Shown here piece by piece: positions 15,173 through 23,847 of a stretch of 64,000 bases of DNA. The stretch's first letter is position 1, and each line of letters begins with the position of its first letter. Under the pieces are notes generated by a model that searched no databases, had not been told where the DNA came from, and was given only the letters and a program-made list of their open reading frames with translations. The DNA lies in NCBI GenBank assembly GCA_031553075.1, contig JAVBLX010000043.1:1-64000 (forward strand). Reading direction: 5' to 3'. This DNA comes from DIGJ01 sp031553075 (GTDB lineage: Bacteria; Bacillota; Clostridia; Lachnospirales; Lachnospiraceae). Made by a program: the position numbers and the translations under genes.

Positions 15173-16429
15173 ATAACAGAAGAAAGAAAAATTAAAATTG
15201 TAGATGACTTGATGGGGAGTGGTAAAAGTACATGGGCAATTAAGTATATTAATGATAATCCCAAGCAAAAGTTTTTATGTGTTGTACCTTTGTTGGACGA
15301 ATGTAATAGATTCAAAGAACAAACGAATATTGATATTATTGATCCGGATAGTTGGGGAACAAAATGGAAGCATTTTAGATGGCTGGTAGAAAATAATAAA
15401 AATATTGTGACTACACATGCGCTGATACAGAAGATGGACTTGAATATGTTGGAATTATTGAAAAGCAAGGAATATGTTCTGATGATTGATGAATGCTTGG
15501 ATGTATTAAACACGTATAAGATAAGTAAGGATGATTTGAAAATTATTTTTAATGAGAATCTAGTATCTTTAGATGAAGAAGGATTTCTAATATGGAATGA
15601 GGAAAAGAATCCATATAGGGGTGTTTACAGTGATATTAAGAAATTATGCAGTTTTAAGTCCCTCATGGGATTTAAGAAAGATAATTGTGATGAATTAGCA
15701 AGAATTATTATGTGGAATTTCCCAGTAGATTTCTTTAAATGTTTTGACGAAAGCTATATATTTACATACTTATGGGAAGGCAGTATACAAAAATCCTATT
15801 TTGATATTCATAGAATACAGTATGAGAAATATATGCTTAATGATAAACGGGAACTTATCAGGCACGATAAAGCGTTAGAATATGAAAAACGAAGTAGATT
15901 GGTTGATTTGATTAATTTATATGAAGGAAAGTTTAATAAGATTGGTGCAAAAATAGGAAAATCTAATCCATTATCAAAATCATGGTATGAGGATAAGAGA
16001 AAAAAGAACCTTTCAATGTTTAGTGAACTAAAAAATAATACAGAAAATTATTTTAGAACAGTTACTCAAACAAAATCTTTTGATAATATGTATACGGTTT
16101 TCAAACCATATTGTAAATATGTTAAAGGCGAGGGATTTGCAAAAGGATTTGTGCCTTGTAATGCAAGAGGAACAAATAATTTTAAAAATAAGAAGTCATT
16201 AGCATATTTAATCAATTTTTTTATGCAACCAGATATTAAACAATTTGTAGAGCATTATCAAATTCAATTTGATGAGGATTTATTTGCACTTTCGGCATTA
16301 CTTCAATGGATGTGGAGAAGCCAAATTCGAGATGGAAAATTAATTAATATATATATTCCAAGTGAGAGAATGAGAGCTCTATTAAAAGAATGGGTAGCCG
16401 AATGTAAGACCTGTAAAAATGTAGCTTAA
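15173..16429 (+). CDS. P-loop ATPase, helicase-type N-terminal motor
   Basis: Contains Walker A GSGKST in IKIVDDLMGSGKSTWAIKYI within the first 30 residues, and Walker B in YVLMIDECLDVLNTYK at about residue 105. The region between resembles the first RecA lobe of SF1/SF2 helicases found in Firmicutes phages. The C-terminal 270 residues are mostly unrecognised, and no second RecA lobe motifs (arginine finger, motif VI) were identified. GGAGG lies 8 bases before an in-frame ATA at 15173; the nearest usual codon, TTG at 15158, overlaps that ribosome site. It is probably a replication or DNA-packaging helper ATPase. Confidence 0.6.
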   Translation: MTEERKIKIVDDLMGSGKSTWAIKYINDNPKQKFLCVVPLLDECNRFKEQTNIDIIDPDSWGTKWKHFRWLVENNKNIVTTHALIQKMDLNMLELLKSKEYVLMIDECLDVLNTYKISKDDLKIIFNENLVSLDEEGFLIWNEEKNPYRGVYSDIKKLCSFKSLMGFKKDNCDELARIIMWNFPVDFFKCFDESYIFTYLWEGSIQKSYFDIHRIQYEKYMLNDKRELIRHDKALEYEKRSRLVDLINLYEGKFNKIGAKIGKSNPLSKSWYEDKRKKNLSMFSELKNNTENYFRTVTQTKSFDNMYTVFKPYCKYVKGEGFAKGFVPCNARGTNNFKNKKSLAYLINFFMQPDIKQFVEHYQIQFDEDLFALSALLQWMWRSQIRDGKLINIYIPSERMRALLKEWVAECKTCKNVA

Positions 16430-16755
16430 ATTTAAAATGTGGAAAATGACGCTTGAAAATTCCACATTTGACTTCTGGAAGCCCCTATTTATAAGGGTTT
16501 CAGAGGTCGTTCCCTAAAGAAAAGAATAAGGGAATACTACGAGAAATAGGGTACATTTTTCAATCTTATCAGCGTAATAATAATTATAAATTAATCAGAT
16601 TGTTTAAGATTATGTGCTTTGAGCCGATAGGCGAAAAAGTGCATAATGTTGAACAAGCAAATCACTGACTAAGAACAGTAAGGACAGCTTTGCTGTACTT
16701 GCTGGGATTAGGCTGTGCCTAGCGTCGCAGACATACATAAGGAGAAGTAAACTTA
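16430..16755 (+). ncRNA. Hairpin-dense non-coding region, possible structured RNA
   Basis: Six or more hairpins follow one another: a 10-bp stem AAATGTGGAA/TTCCACATTT near 16434-16472, GAAGCCC/GGGTTTC, TTCCCT/AGGGAA, a nine-pair stem ATTATGTGC/GTGCATAAT (with wobble pairs) enclosing GCC-GGC at about 16608-16650, ACAGC/GCTGT at about 16684-16696, and TAGGC/GCCTA near 16709-16722. No coding signal with a ribosome site is seen until 16741. This could be a regulatory RNA, an origin or a packaging/processing site; folding was judged by eye. Confidence 0.4.
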
Positions 16756-17082
16756 ATGACAAAACAAGATAAAGAGAATTTACAAAATAAAATATTAACT
16801 AAATCATTGCTTATAGGCTGTCTTGCTACCTGTGAAATGATAATCAGTAAAAATGCATATTTAGAGAAGAAATGGCATGATGAAATTGGAGCGTATGGAT
16901 ATAAAGGAACTCGTTTACAGTGGATGGAATACCGTGAAAAGATACGTTCTTTACTTTTAACGGCGTATTCAATGAAGCAAATTATCCAGATGACAAAAGG
17001 ATGTAATGATACGTCTACTAAGAAAGCAGTGGTAGATGTGGTTGAATTAATTGATAAGTGTGATTTTACACTTAGTCCCTGA
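16756..17082 (+). CDS. Hypothetical helical protein (108 aa)
   Basis: Starts MTKQDKENLQNKILTKSLL after AAGGAGAAGTAAACTTA. It is a helical protein with two small hydrophobic stretches (KSLLIGCLATCEMIISK, KIRSLLLTAYSMKQIIQM), no clear membrane segment and no motif. It lies just behind the hairpin-dense region. Function unknown. Confidence 0.5.
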   Translation: MTKQDKENLQNKILTKSLLIGCLATCEMIISKNAYLEKKWHDEIGAYGYKGTRLQWMEYREKIRSLLLTAYSMKQIIQMTKGCNDTSTKKAVVDVVELIDKCDFTLSP

Positions 17083-17177
17083 CAGTAGGCAATCGCTGCA
17101 AGCAGCTCATGCTTTTGCCGTATTGCTAGCGCAATCCGTCAATTATTATTTTTTTGAATAAAAAGGAGAATAAGATT
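17083..17177 (+). other. Short intergenic hairpins
   Basis: CTGCAAGCAG and ATTGC-TAGC-GCAAT at about 17134-17146 are short stems, and GAC/GTC can close a larger structure around 17083-17140. A run of seven T then follows at about 17147-17153. This may be an imperfect terminator or another leader element. Confidence 0.35.
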
Positions 17178-17435
17178 ATGGGATATATGAAACCAGTACC
17201 AGTAGAAAAAGAGAAGATTCGAATTGGAGAGAAGTATTTTACTTGCACTTATACAGGCGCATTTATGGTCACAGTGGTTAAGATTTTCAAGGAAACTGAT
17301 TCGGTGTTAGTAAAGGTAAAGAGTGCTAAGTGCAAACCGTTTGTGCGGAGCATGAAGTATCTTTTTGATAATCAAGAAATGGCGAAAACCGCTAAAAGAA
17401 ATTGGGAGCATGATGAAAGAAAAAGGAAAAGGTAG
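17178..17435 (+). CDS. Hypothetical protein (85 aa)
   Basis: Starts MGYMKPVPVEKEKIRIGEKY after AAGGAGAATAAGATT; a longer upstream reading would begin in the ribosome site. The core (YFTCTYTGAFMVTVVKIFKETDSVLVKVK) is a small beta barrel-like pattern followed by a strongly basic tail (KRNWEHDERKRKR). Possibly a nucleic-acid-binding protein. No named family is recognised. It precedes clpX by 18 bases. Confidence 0.5.
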   Translation: MGYMKPVPVEKEKIRIGEKYFTCTYTGAFMVTVVKIFKETDSVLVKVKSAKCKPFVRSMKYLFDNQEMAKTAKRNWEHDERKRKR

Positions 17436-17453
17436 TAAGAGAGGATATTTTAC

Positions 17454-18677
17454 ATGGCAAATAAGAAAATCGAAAGATGTTTTTTGTGTGGTAGGCTACA
17501 ATCAGAAGTTAATCATATGGTAAAGGGAAAGTTTGGATATGCCTGTGACGAGTGTGTAGCAGATGCTTATAGTGTTCTATATGAAGAAAACGAGGAAGAA
17601 ATTGCGAGGAATGTACAGTCGGCTACACCCAGCCAGATTAAAGCACACTTGGATCAATATGTTATTGGTCAGGACGATGCAAAAAGAACATTAGCAGTGG
17701 CGGTATATAACCATTATAAGCGGTTAAAACGGTGTAAGAAATCGGATGTTGAGATTCAGAAGTCAAATATTCTTATGGTAGGCTCTACTGGCAGTGGGAA
17801 GACATATTTGGCACAAACATTAGCAAAATTCTTAGATGTACCTTTTGCCATTGCAGATGCAACTACTCTTACACAAGCTGGTTATGTTGGCTCTGATGTA
17901 GAAGAAATATTACTCAGACTATTGGAAAATGCTGAATACGATGTTGAACGGGCAGAGCAAGGAATCATTTATATTGACGAGATTGATAAGTCTGCAAAGA
18001 AGAATGCAAATATGTCCATTACAAGAGATGTTTCTGGTGAGGGAGTGCAACAGGCTCTTCTGAAAATTATTGAAGGAACTATTTCAAAGGTTCCATTATC
18101 AGGTGGAAGAAAGCATCCACAAGCCGAAACCGTAGATATTGATACTTCAAAGATTCTATTTATCTGTGGCGGTGCATTTGATGGTCTGGACAAAATTGTA
18201 AACAAGAAATCAGAAGGTAAGCCGATTGGATTTGGGGCTGATATAGGTGTCCAAGACAAGGATACCATGGATTTATCCGGTGTCCAACAGCATGACCTGG
18301 TTAAGTATGGTATGATGCCAGAATTGATTGGGAGATTGCCGATAATCACGACATTAAGTCTTCTAAATGAAACAGATTTGCTTAGGATTCTCACAGAGCC
18401 AAAGAATGCGCTAACAAAGCAGTATAAGGAATTATTGTCTATGGATAATGTAAAACTTGAATTTGAAGATGATGCATTACATAAGATTGCAGAATTAGCA
18501 ATTAAAAAAGAGATTGGTGCAAGAGGGGTGCGTTCTATTCTTGAAAAAGCGATGCAAAAAGTTATGTTTGATATACCGGATATAGTGGATGCAAAGAAGG
18601 TGGTTATAACGTCTGGTGTGATTGACGGAACAGAAGAAGCAATAATTTATGGAGCTAGGAACAAGAAAATTGCGTAA
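17454..18677 (+). CDS. clpX: ClpX ATP-dependent unfoldase (mobile-element copy)
   Basis: A full 407-residue ClpX. The N-terminal zinc domain has two CxxC pairs (CFLC..CDEC), then the AAA+ domain has Walker A GSTGSGKT at 110-117, pore loop GYVG at 143-146, Walker B IIYIDEIDK at about 172, and GARGVRSILEKAM as the sensor-2 region. The IGF loop that docks on ClpP is kept as PIGFG at about 259-263, and the RKH loop as GGRKHPQAE. So the protein should unfold substrates for host ClpP. Most bacteria carry a chromosomal clpX next to tig and clpP; this lone copy is inside the accessory block. It may replace or redirect host proteolysis during the phage cycle. Confidence 0.9.
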   Translation: MANKKIERCFLCGRLQSEVNHMVKGKFGYACDECVADAYSVLYEENEEEIARNVQSATPSQIKAHLDQYVIGQDDAKRTLAVAVYNHYKRLKRCKKSDVEIQKSNILMVGSTGSGKTYLAQTLAKFLDVPFAIADATTLTQAGYVGSDVEEILLRLLENAEYDVERAEQGIIYIDEIDKSAKKNANMSITRDVSGEGVQQALLKIIEGTISKVPLSGGRKHPQAETVDIDTSKILFICGGAFDGLDKIVNKKSEGKPIGFGADIGVQDKDTMDLSGVQQHDLVKYGMMPELIGRLPIITTLSLLNETDLLRILTEPKNALTKQYKELLSMDNVKLEFEDDALHKIAELAIKKEIGARGVRSILEKAMQKVMFDIPDIVDAKKVVITSGVIDGTEEAIIYGARNKKIA

Positions 18678-18773
18678 TCATTGTCATCCAATTGGAGGGG
18701 ATTGATTAGTAATGTTACCAATATTTGTTTAACCCATTTTGGGTAAGCGAGAATTAGTAACGGAAAGGAATAT

Positions 18774-19136
18774 ATGTTAATTCAATATGGGAATGGTGTC
18801 ATACAGAACAATTATTCAAAAGAAGAATCACGTATAGAAAATAACTACAGAATGTACACAGGGTTAACTTGTAATGGTGTCTGTGAGTATTGTGGAGATT
18901 CTTTCAAAAGTCGTTCACCTCTTGCAAAATATTGTAGTGATAGATGTAGAAACGATGCGTATTTGAAACGACGCAAAATTAGGAAAGAGTTACAGAAACA
19001 AAAAATATGTGGAATTTGCAAAAAGCCATATATAGCAAAAAAGAAGGACAGTATATTTTGTTCAGATGCTTGTAAGCAAAAAGCATATAGAAATAGAAAA
19101 AACTCCCCTCCAATTGGAGTGAACCAAAATCAGTAA
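18774..19136 (+). CDS. Protein with two zinc-finger (FCS/MYM-like) domains
   Basis: A 120-residue basic protein with two similar zinc-binding modules: CEYCGDSFKSRSPLAKYCSDRCRNDAYLKRRK and CGICKKPYIAKKKDSIFCSDACKQKAYRNRK. Both show the CxxC..CSDxC pattern of bacterial FCS-type or DNA-binding zinc ribbons. The repeated module plus the basic linkers suggest nucleic-acid binding. GGAAAGGAATAT lies upstream of the ATG. Function within the element is unknown. Confidence 0.65.
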   Translation: MLIQYGNGVIQNNYSKEESRIENNYRMYTGLTCNGVCEYCGDSFKSRSPLAKYCSDRCRNDAYLKRRKIRKELQKQKICGICKKPYIAKKKDSIFCSDACKQKAYRNRKNSPPIGVNQNQ

Positions 19137-19220
19137 CTAAGTGTTGAAATCAAGATGTTTCATATTTAGTTGTGGCATTTTTACCAAATTTATATCAATA
19201 AGAAATGGAGAATAATAATA

Positions 19221-19931
19221 ATGAATAATAAGTTTACAGTAATAAGTAATGATGGCATAGAACAACCACCACGAAATCGTGGGCGTGAGATGGAAAAATT
19301 AAATGAGGCTTGGAGTAGGCAGTATCAAAGTGCTTTTATGAAAGCGGTTGAGAATAATAAAGACCTTAAATCATTTTTGGAAGCTTCACAAGATGATTTA
19401 ATGAGAATAGCTTTTGCTGGAATCAAATTTATTGGTATGCAAAGGGATATTAGACGAGAAAATGAAAGAATAGAAGTTGGGTACAAAAAGCCAGAGGAGC
19501 AATCACAGTATTTTTATCAGTTCATTGATCTGATTTTTACAATTTGTGGTCAATTAACTTTAAAAAACTTTGTTATCACATTTCCAATAACAAAGAGCTA
19601 TGATGGTGAGAAGTGGGAAATGAAGGATTACTTCTATACAATGGATGTCTTAAACGAAATGGATTGGAACAAACCAATTGGAAGGGAACAAATATCTGAG
19701 CTATTGTGGGACTATCAAAATGATGATTTAAGAGAAGCTTATGTGGAATATATGGGGGCTATGAGTGATATATACCAATTCCAGACAGGTGAAGGAATTA
19801 TGGAACAATGGTGTGAAGATAATGGCATTGAAACATTTTCTGCTAATCATGAATTAGGGATTATTAAAAGCAGTAAGACTGGTAAGATTTCTAAATTGAA
19901 AGAGCATAGTCATTTGACGGTGGTGAAGTAA
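19221..19931 (+). CDS. Hypothetical protein (236 aa)
   Basis: Starts MNNKFTVISNDGIEQPPRN at 19221, eight bases after GGAG; upstream methionine readings lack a site. The protein is alpha/beta with a central part (YFYQFIDLIFTICGQLTLKNFVITFPITKSYDGEKWEMKDYFYTM) that may be the core fold and a C-terminal tail (SKLKEHSHLTVVK). No motif recognised. It is the last gene before the polymerase-like gene. Confidence 0.5.
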   Translation: MNNKFTVISNDGIEQPPRNRGREMEKLNEAWSRQYQSAFMKAVENNKDLKSFLEASQDDLMRIAFAGIKFIGMQRDIRRENERIEVGYKKPEEQSQYFYQFIDLIFTICGQLTLKNFVITFPITKSYDGEKWEMKDYFYTMDVLNEMDWNKPIGREQISELLWDYQNDDLREAYVEYMGAMSDIYQFQTGEGIMEQWCEDNGIETFSANHELGIIKSSKTGKISKLKEHSHLTVVK

Positions 19932-20331
19932 TAAATACTGAAGAAATTTAAGTTATGTGTGACCGTAATCATACGAAAACAGCCGTTTTGAGGGTATGAA
20001 TAATCAAAAAGAGTGTAAATTCAAGGGCTTCAGGATGGGACCATGTTAGGGAGTGTATAAACAGAAGAAATCACAGTTTCAATTTGAGATTGTATGAGTC
20101 AATAACGAAGAGTATTTAAGTGAGAGATTGACAGTAGGGCGGTAAAATGGCGACTCCTAAGAAATTGAATTAGGGTGTCCTCAAAATAGTGGATACCCTT
20201 GGATGAGATAAGTGTAATTCCACACTCATTTATTTTTACAAGAATTATTCCAACCCGTTTCCAAAAGTACGAGTTAAATGGAGAATTATTAATTGAATGA
20301 AAATTATTGTATTTGATTGGAGGATTTTATT
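19932..20331 (+). other. Leader region of the polymerase-like gene
   Basis: About 400 bases without an ordinary gene. It contains a hairpin AGGGTGTCC (20172-20180) with GGATACCCT (20191-20199) and several very short ATG-initiated frames, two of which overlap as ATGA near 19995. MATPKKLN starts near 20147 after a GGCGG site. None is a convincing protein. The last one, at 20297, overlaps the polymerase start. Confidence 0.35.
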
Positions 20332-20335
20332 ATAG
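20297..20335 (+). CDS. Possible 12-residue leader ORF ending on the polymerase start
   Basis: ATG at 20297 opens MKIIVFDWRILL. Its stop TAG occupies 20333-20335, overlapping the proposed ATA start (20332-20334) of the next gene as ATAG. The polymerase gene's Shine-Dalgarno GGAGG lies within this ORF. The overlap looks like translational coupling; real translation is unproven. Confidence 0.35.
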   Translation: MKIIVFDWRILL

Positions 20336-23300
20336 GAAAAATGGTAGAAGTTCAAAGTATTAGTATAAATAACCTTTCAAAAGGTGATAAAGATGGTACT
20401 TTTAAGAATGAGATTTTATTATCTCCAATAAAACAGTTTAATTCAAGAAGTTTGGCAAGTGAAAGTGAATTACATAGAATATTAGGGCGCTTGTCTGGCG
20501 AAGAAAGAATTAATGATAATGGATATAAAAGAATACCCTCTTATTTTACTTTGGATGTTGGTAAAAATAAAACAAGATATAAAACGTTGATTGAGTCAAA
20601 TGGTGAACTTATTGTAAAACAGAATCAATATGTTTTAGATGACAAAGGAAATAAGATCCTTAGTGAAAAAGATGAAAACGGTCAATGCCATTATATAATG
20701 ACAGATTATGATGAAGCTAAATATGTGGCTGCGTTTTGTGGAGCAGGTCATTCAAGAGAGCAAAAAAATCTATTCGTTGAGGAATCTATAGCCGACAAGA
20801 TGAACGATATTATTCTTTGTGGGATACCTAAAGATTTGAAATATGACAGGCCATCCAAATGGAATGCTTATTATGCAATGGTATGCACAGACAGTACACC
20901 AGTAAGCTATACCCCAAACATTGTCGTTATTCCAGACTATACAAAGAATATTTTTCAGAAGGTTGATCTGGTAGAAGTGTCTGGAAATGGAGATAGTAAG
21001 GTATATAATCCCATAGGGCACAAAAATATGAAGCATCATAAAGAACCAATCGAAATAATGCCTTTTGATGGAGCTGGCTTGATTACACCCCAATGTGCTC
21101 TAAAATGGGCAAAGGATTTAGACTGTAAATCCTCAAAAGGAAATTTTTATTTACCATCATGCTTTCAGTTTAGAGCAATCCCTGGAATCAAAGGCGAGGT
21201 AATGGTATTTGATTTGAAGCGGTTTGCAAGGGAACGTAAAGTATCCAAGATTATTGATCTGGGTGGTCGGGAATGGGACATTTTTAAAGATAAAATAGAC
21301 GTTATTCTCACCCAGTCCCAGTTTAAATTTTATAAACAATATTTAACAGACGATAAATTTGACTACTGGTTGTGGCGAAATGAGTTCGACAAGGAATGTC
21401 ATGGATATAAGAGAACCTTTAATATCGTTTCTTATGGGGCACATCCTGATGATTTAAAAGAGAATATCATGTTAAGCTACCAGCCGGAACAGACTTTAAG
21501 TTTTACTGATGATGAAATTCCATTGGTAAGTAGACCTGGTATTGAATTGTATCGTAAGGTGACCTCCAGCGTTGACGAGTTTCTTAAATTTAGACAACTG
21601 GTAACAGTGTCAGAAGATACAGGTGCAGAGCACATAGAGAGGGATAAATATATACCACCATACTATGTGGCACTTATAAAAAATAAAGAGTTATTTTATG
21701 ACAAATATGTTAGAAGTAAGATTGAAAAAGATATCCTAAAGCTGAAGAATAATCTCTTGTCTGGAAAGCTACTTGTAAGAGGAAATTATCAGGTGTTTAT
21801 GCCGGACTTGTATGGACTGGCAGAGTGGGCTTTCCGAGGTGAATTAGGGGAAGAACCAAGGGGATTATTGAAAAAACCATATCATATTTATTCAGACTGG
21901 TGGAATGATAGAGGTAAAAAAACGGTTGATATCATCAGGAATCCGTCTGTTGGAATGGAGCATCGTATTGGACATATAAGGAACAATAGGGAATTGAAAA
22001 AATGGTTCAAATATCAGACAACAGGCATTGTTACAGGAATGTACGACACGATGGCAATGGCATTGGGTACTGCCGATTTTGATGGTGATACAGTTTGCAC
22101 AACAGATAATCAGCAGTTCATTGATGCAGTGATACGGGAGTTTAGAGCTGGAAATGGTCGACTGATTATTAAAAAAGAAGCAGAAAATAACAACACTACA
22201 ATGAATAAGGTAGCAATTACAGACAGGGCAGCGTTGATGAAAATCAATTCTATGTCCTTCAATAATTCAATTGGGACTGTCATTGATAAGATTACAGATT
22301 TATGGTCGATGATTCAGATAGTTGTGGATGATATAACTACCGGAGACGAAATGAAAAAAGCTAAAGCGGAAGAAATCATTCGTAAATACATTATGATTGG
22401 AGTTATTGTTGGTGGAGAAACAATTGATTTTGCAAAGACAGGGGAGAATGCTTCATTCCCGAAAGATATACTGACATTTCTTAAAAGTAAGAAAAAAGGG
22501 TATTGGATGCGGTATCTCGAAAAGAATCTTGTTACTGCATCACGTGAAGTGAAATCATTATCAAATGCTAGATTGCTTAAAAAATCGAATGCAGAAATAG
22601 AAGATCTAAAAAAATTTGAAACTTATAACTGCAATATGAATCGCTTATGTTTTCATGCAGAAACAGAGATAACCTTGGTTGACTTTTACAACAAGGAGAA
22701 AATAAGTAAAAGTGAATATGGATTTGACCATAGGAAGTTATTAATGAATGCTCCATCAATTAGTAGGAATGTATACCGCAAGCTACTGATATTACAAAAA
22801 CAATACCAAAAAATAGCGGAAACTTATAGGAAAGATTCATATAAGAACAGAATGATTGAAAAAGCTAAACACGAAAAATATAGATGGTTCTATGATGAAT
22901 GTAGGACAGAATTATTGTTAATTGAACCAGATATTAATAAATTATTAGATATGTTGATAATGATTTATTATGGAGATACACATAATGGCTATGAGTTTAT
23001 AACTTTGGAAAAGGATATCTTGTGGAATGTATTCCCTCAGGAAATGATAAAGCGTTGTTCAGGAAAATCAATTGGCGATAATATAAATATTGAAAAATTA
23101 AAAAGGCGGTATGAAAAGAATATACAGTATTCAAGGCAGAACAAAGAATGTCGCAATAGAAGCAAAAGAGTTATGGTCAAATCATTGGAGGCTTTTGAGG
23201 AAAGACCAGTTGTCCTGACCAAAGGAGATCGCAGGCAGATTAACATTGTGATTGATAATGCATATAAGAATAAGAAGATTCGTAAAGATAATGCAGTAAA

Positions 23301-23706
23301 AATAAAGAAGATTTTGGCCTTGTTTGTTTTTCTAAGTCGAAAGACTGAAAGTATCAGGGAAGAATCAAGAGCTTTAAGAGAAAACGGGCATTTAGTAAAA
23401 GATTCAATGGGAAAAAATGTACAAGTTGCAGTCACGGGATTTGTTCCTCACTGGATGAAACTTTATAGTAATACCCCTGATGAACTGACTGCAATTGCCT
23501 TTGAAAAAATGATTGATGTAAATCACAAATATATGTTAGCAGCACTTTGTTTTCTGGCGGAAATGGGATTATTGGAAACAAAGTCCTGTACGGACGGAAG
23601 TATTAAATTTAAAGTCCATTTCAATCATAATGACGGAGAGGTCTGGATAGATGAGACTGACTATAATAAAGCCGGACAAGTCATAAAGGATTACTTTAGA
23701 AAATAA
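20332..23706 (+). CDS. Single-chain RNA polymerase-like protein (YonO / cellular RdRP superfamily)
   Basis: A 1124-residue protein with hallmarks of the two-barrel polymerase superfamily that includes phage SPbeta YonO and eukaryotic RNA-dependent RNA polymerases. Numbered from the ATA at 20332: FDGAGLITPQ at 245-254 (family 'DGVGRIS'), CFQFRAIPGIKGEVMVFD at about 277 (family 'SAFQIRYGG-KGVV'), VRGNYQVFMPDL at 482 (family 'GQVFV' strand), IRNPSVGMEHRIGHI at about 536, and the catalytic DFDGD at 582-586 after MALGTA, binding the metal through three aspartates. A very long C-terminal region (about 540 residues) is helical and unknown. GGAGG lies 8 bases before in-frame ATA 20332; the nearest ATG is at 20341. 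The role, by homology, is transcription of element genes. Confidence 0.8.
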   Translation: MGKMVEVQSISINNLSKGDKDGTFKNEILLSPIKQFNSRSLASESELHRILGRLSGEERINDNGYKRIPSYFTLDVGKNKTRYKTLIESNGELIVKQNQYVLDDKGNKILSEKDENGQCHYIMTDYDEAKYVAAFCGAGHSREQKNLFVEESIADKMNDIILCGIPKDLKYDRPSKWNAYYAMVCTDSTPVSYTPNIVVIPDYTKNIFQKVDLVEVSGNGDSKVYNPIGHKNMKHHKEPIEIMPFDGAGLITPQCALKWAKDLDCKSSKGNFYLPSCFQFRAIPGIKGEVMVFDLKRFARERKVSKIIDLGGREWDIFKDKIDVILTQSQFKFYKQYLTDDKFDYWLWRNEFDKECHGYKRTFNIVSYGAHPDDLKENIMLSYQPEQTLSFTDDEIPLVSRPGIELYRKVTSSVDEFLKFRQLVTVSEDTGAEHIERDKYIPPYYVALIKNKELFYDKYVRSKIEKDILKLKNNLLSGKLLVRGNYQVFMPDLYGLAEWAFRGELGEEPRGLLKKPYHIYSDWWNDRGKKTVDIIRNPSVGMEHRIGHIRNNRELKKWFKYQTTGIVTGMYDTMAMALGTADFDGDTVCTTDNQQFIDAVIREFRAGNGRLIIKKEAENNNTTMNKVAITDRAALMKINSMSFNNSIGTVIDKITDLWSMIQIVVDDITTGDEMKKAKAEEIIRKYIMIGVIVGGETIDFAKTGENASFPKDILTFLKSKKKGYWMRYLEKNLVTASREVKSLSNARLLKKSNAEIEDLKKFETYNCNMNRLCFHAETEITLVDFYNKEKISKSEYGFDHRKLLMNAPSISRNVYRKLLILQKQYQKIAETYRKDSYKNRMIEKAKHEKYRWFYDECRTELLLIEPDINKLLDMLIMIYYGDTHNGYEFITLEKDILWNVFPQEMIKRCSGKSIGDNINIEKLKRRYEKNIQYSRQNKECRNRSKRVMVKSLEAFEERPVVLTKGDRRQINIVIDNAYKNKKIRKDNAVKIKKILALFVFLSRKTESIREESRALRENGHLVKDSMGKNVQVAVTGFVPHWMKLYSNTPDELTAIAFEKMIDVNHKYMLAALCFLAEMGLLETKSCTDGSIKFKVHFNHNDGEVWIDETDYNKAGQVIKDYFRK

Positions 23707-23722
23707 ATTTCGTGAGGATAAA

Positions 23723-23810
23723 ATGACGGAAACCCTTGATATTACAAGGAAAACTGTAGGTGTAAGATAAAGAAGTGCCAACGCTATATTGGAAAGGGAA
23801 TAAGGTTTCC
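23723..23810 (+). other. Leader with 15-residue mini-ORF and hairpin
   Basis: ATG at 23723, five bases after GAGG, opens MTETLDITRKTVGVR (stop at 23768). GGAAACC (23728-23734) pairs with GGTTTCC (23804-23810), and CCTTG (23734-23738) with CAAGG (23745-23749) inside. This repeats the pattern of a mini-ORF within a hairpin seen before other genes of the block. Confidence 0.4.
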
Positions 23811-23847
23811 ACAAATACATCGTTAAACAATGATAGGAGGATATATA

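Noticed and set aside
16430..16755. CRISPR-like or tRNA-like structure
   Set aside because: The stems are all different, with no regular repeat-spacer spacing and no cloverleaf or CCA end. No CRISPR array, tRNA or rRNA was found anywhere in the window.
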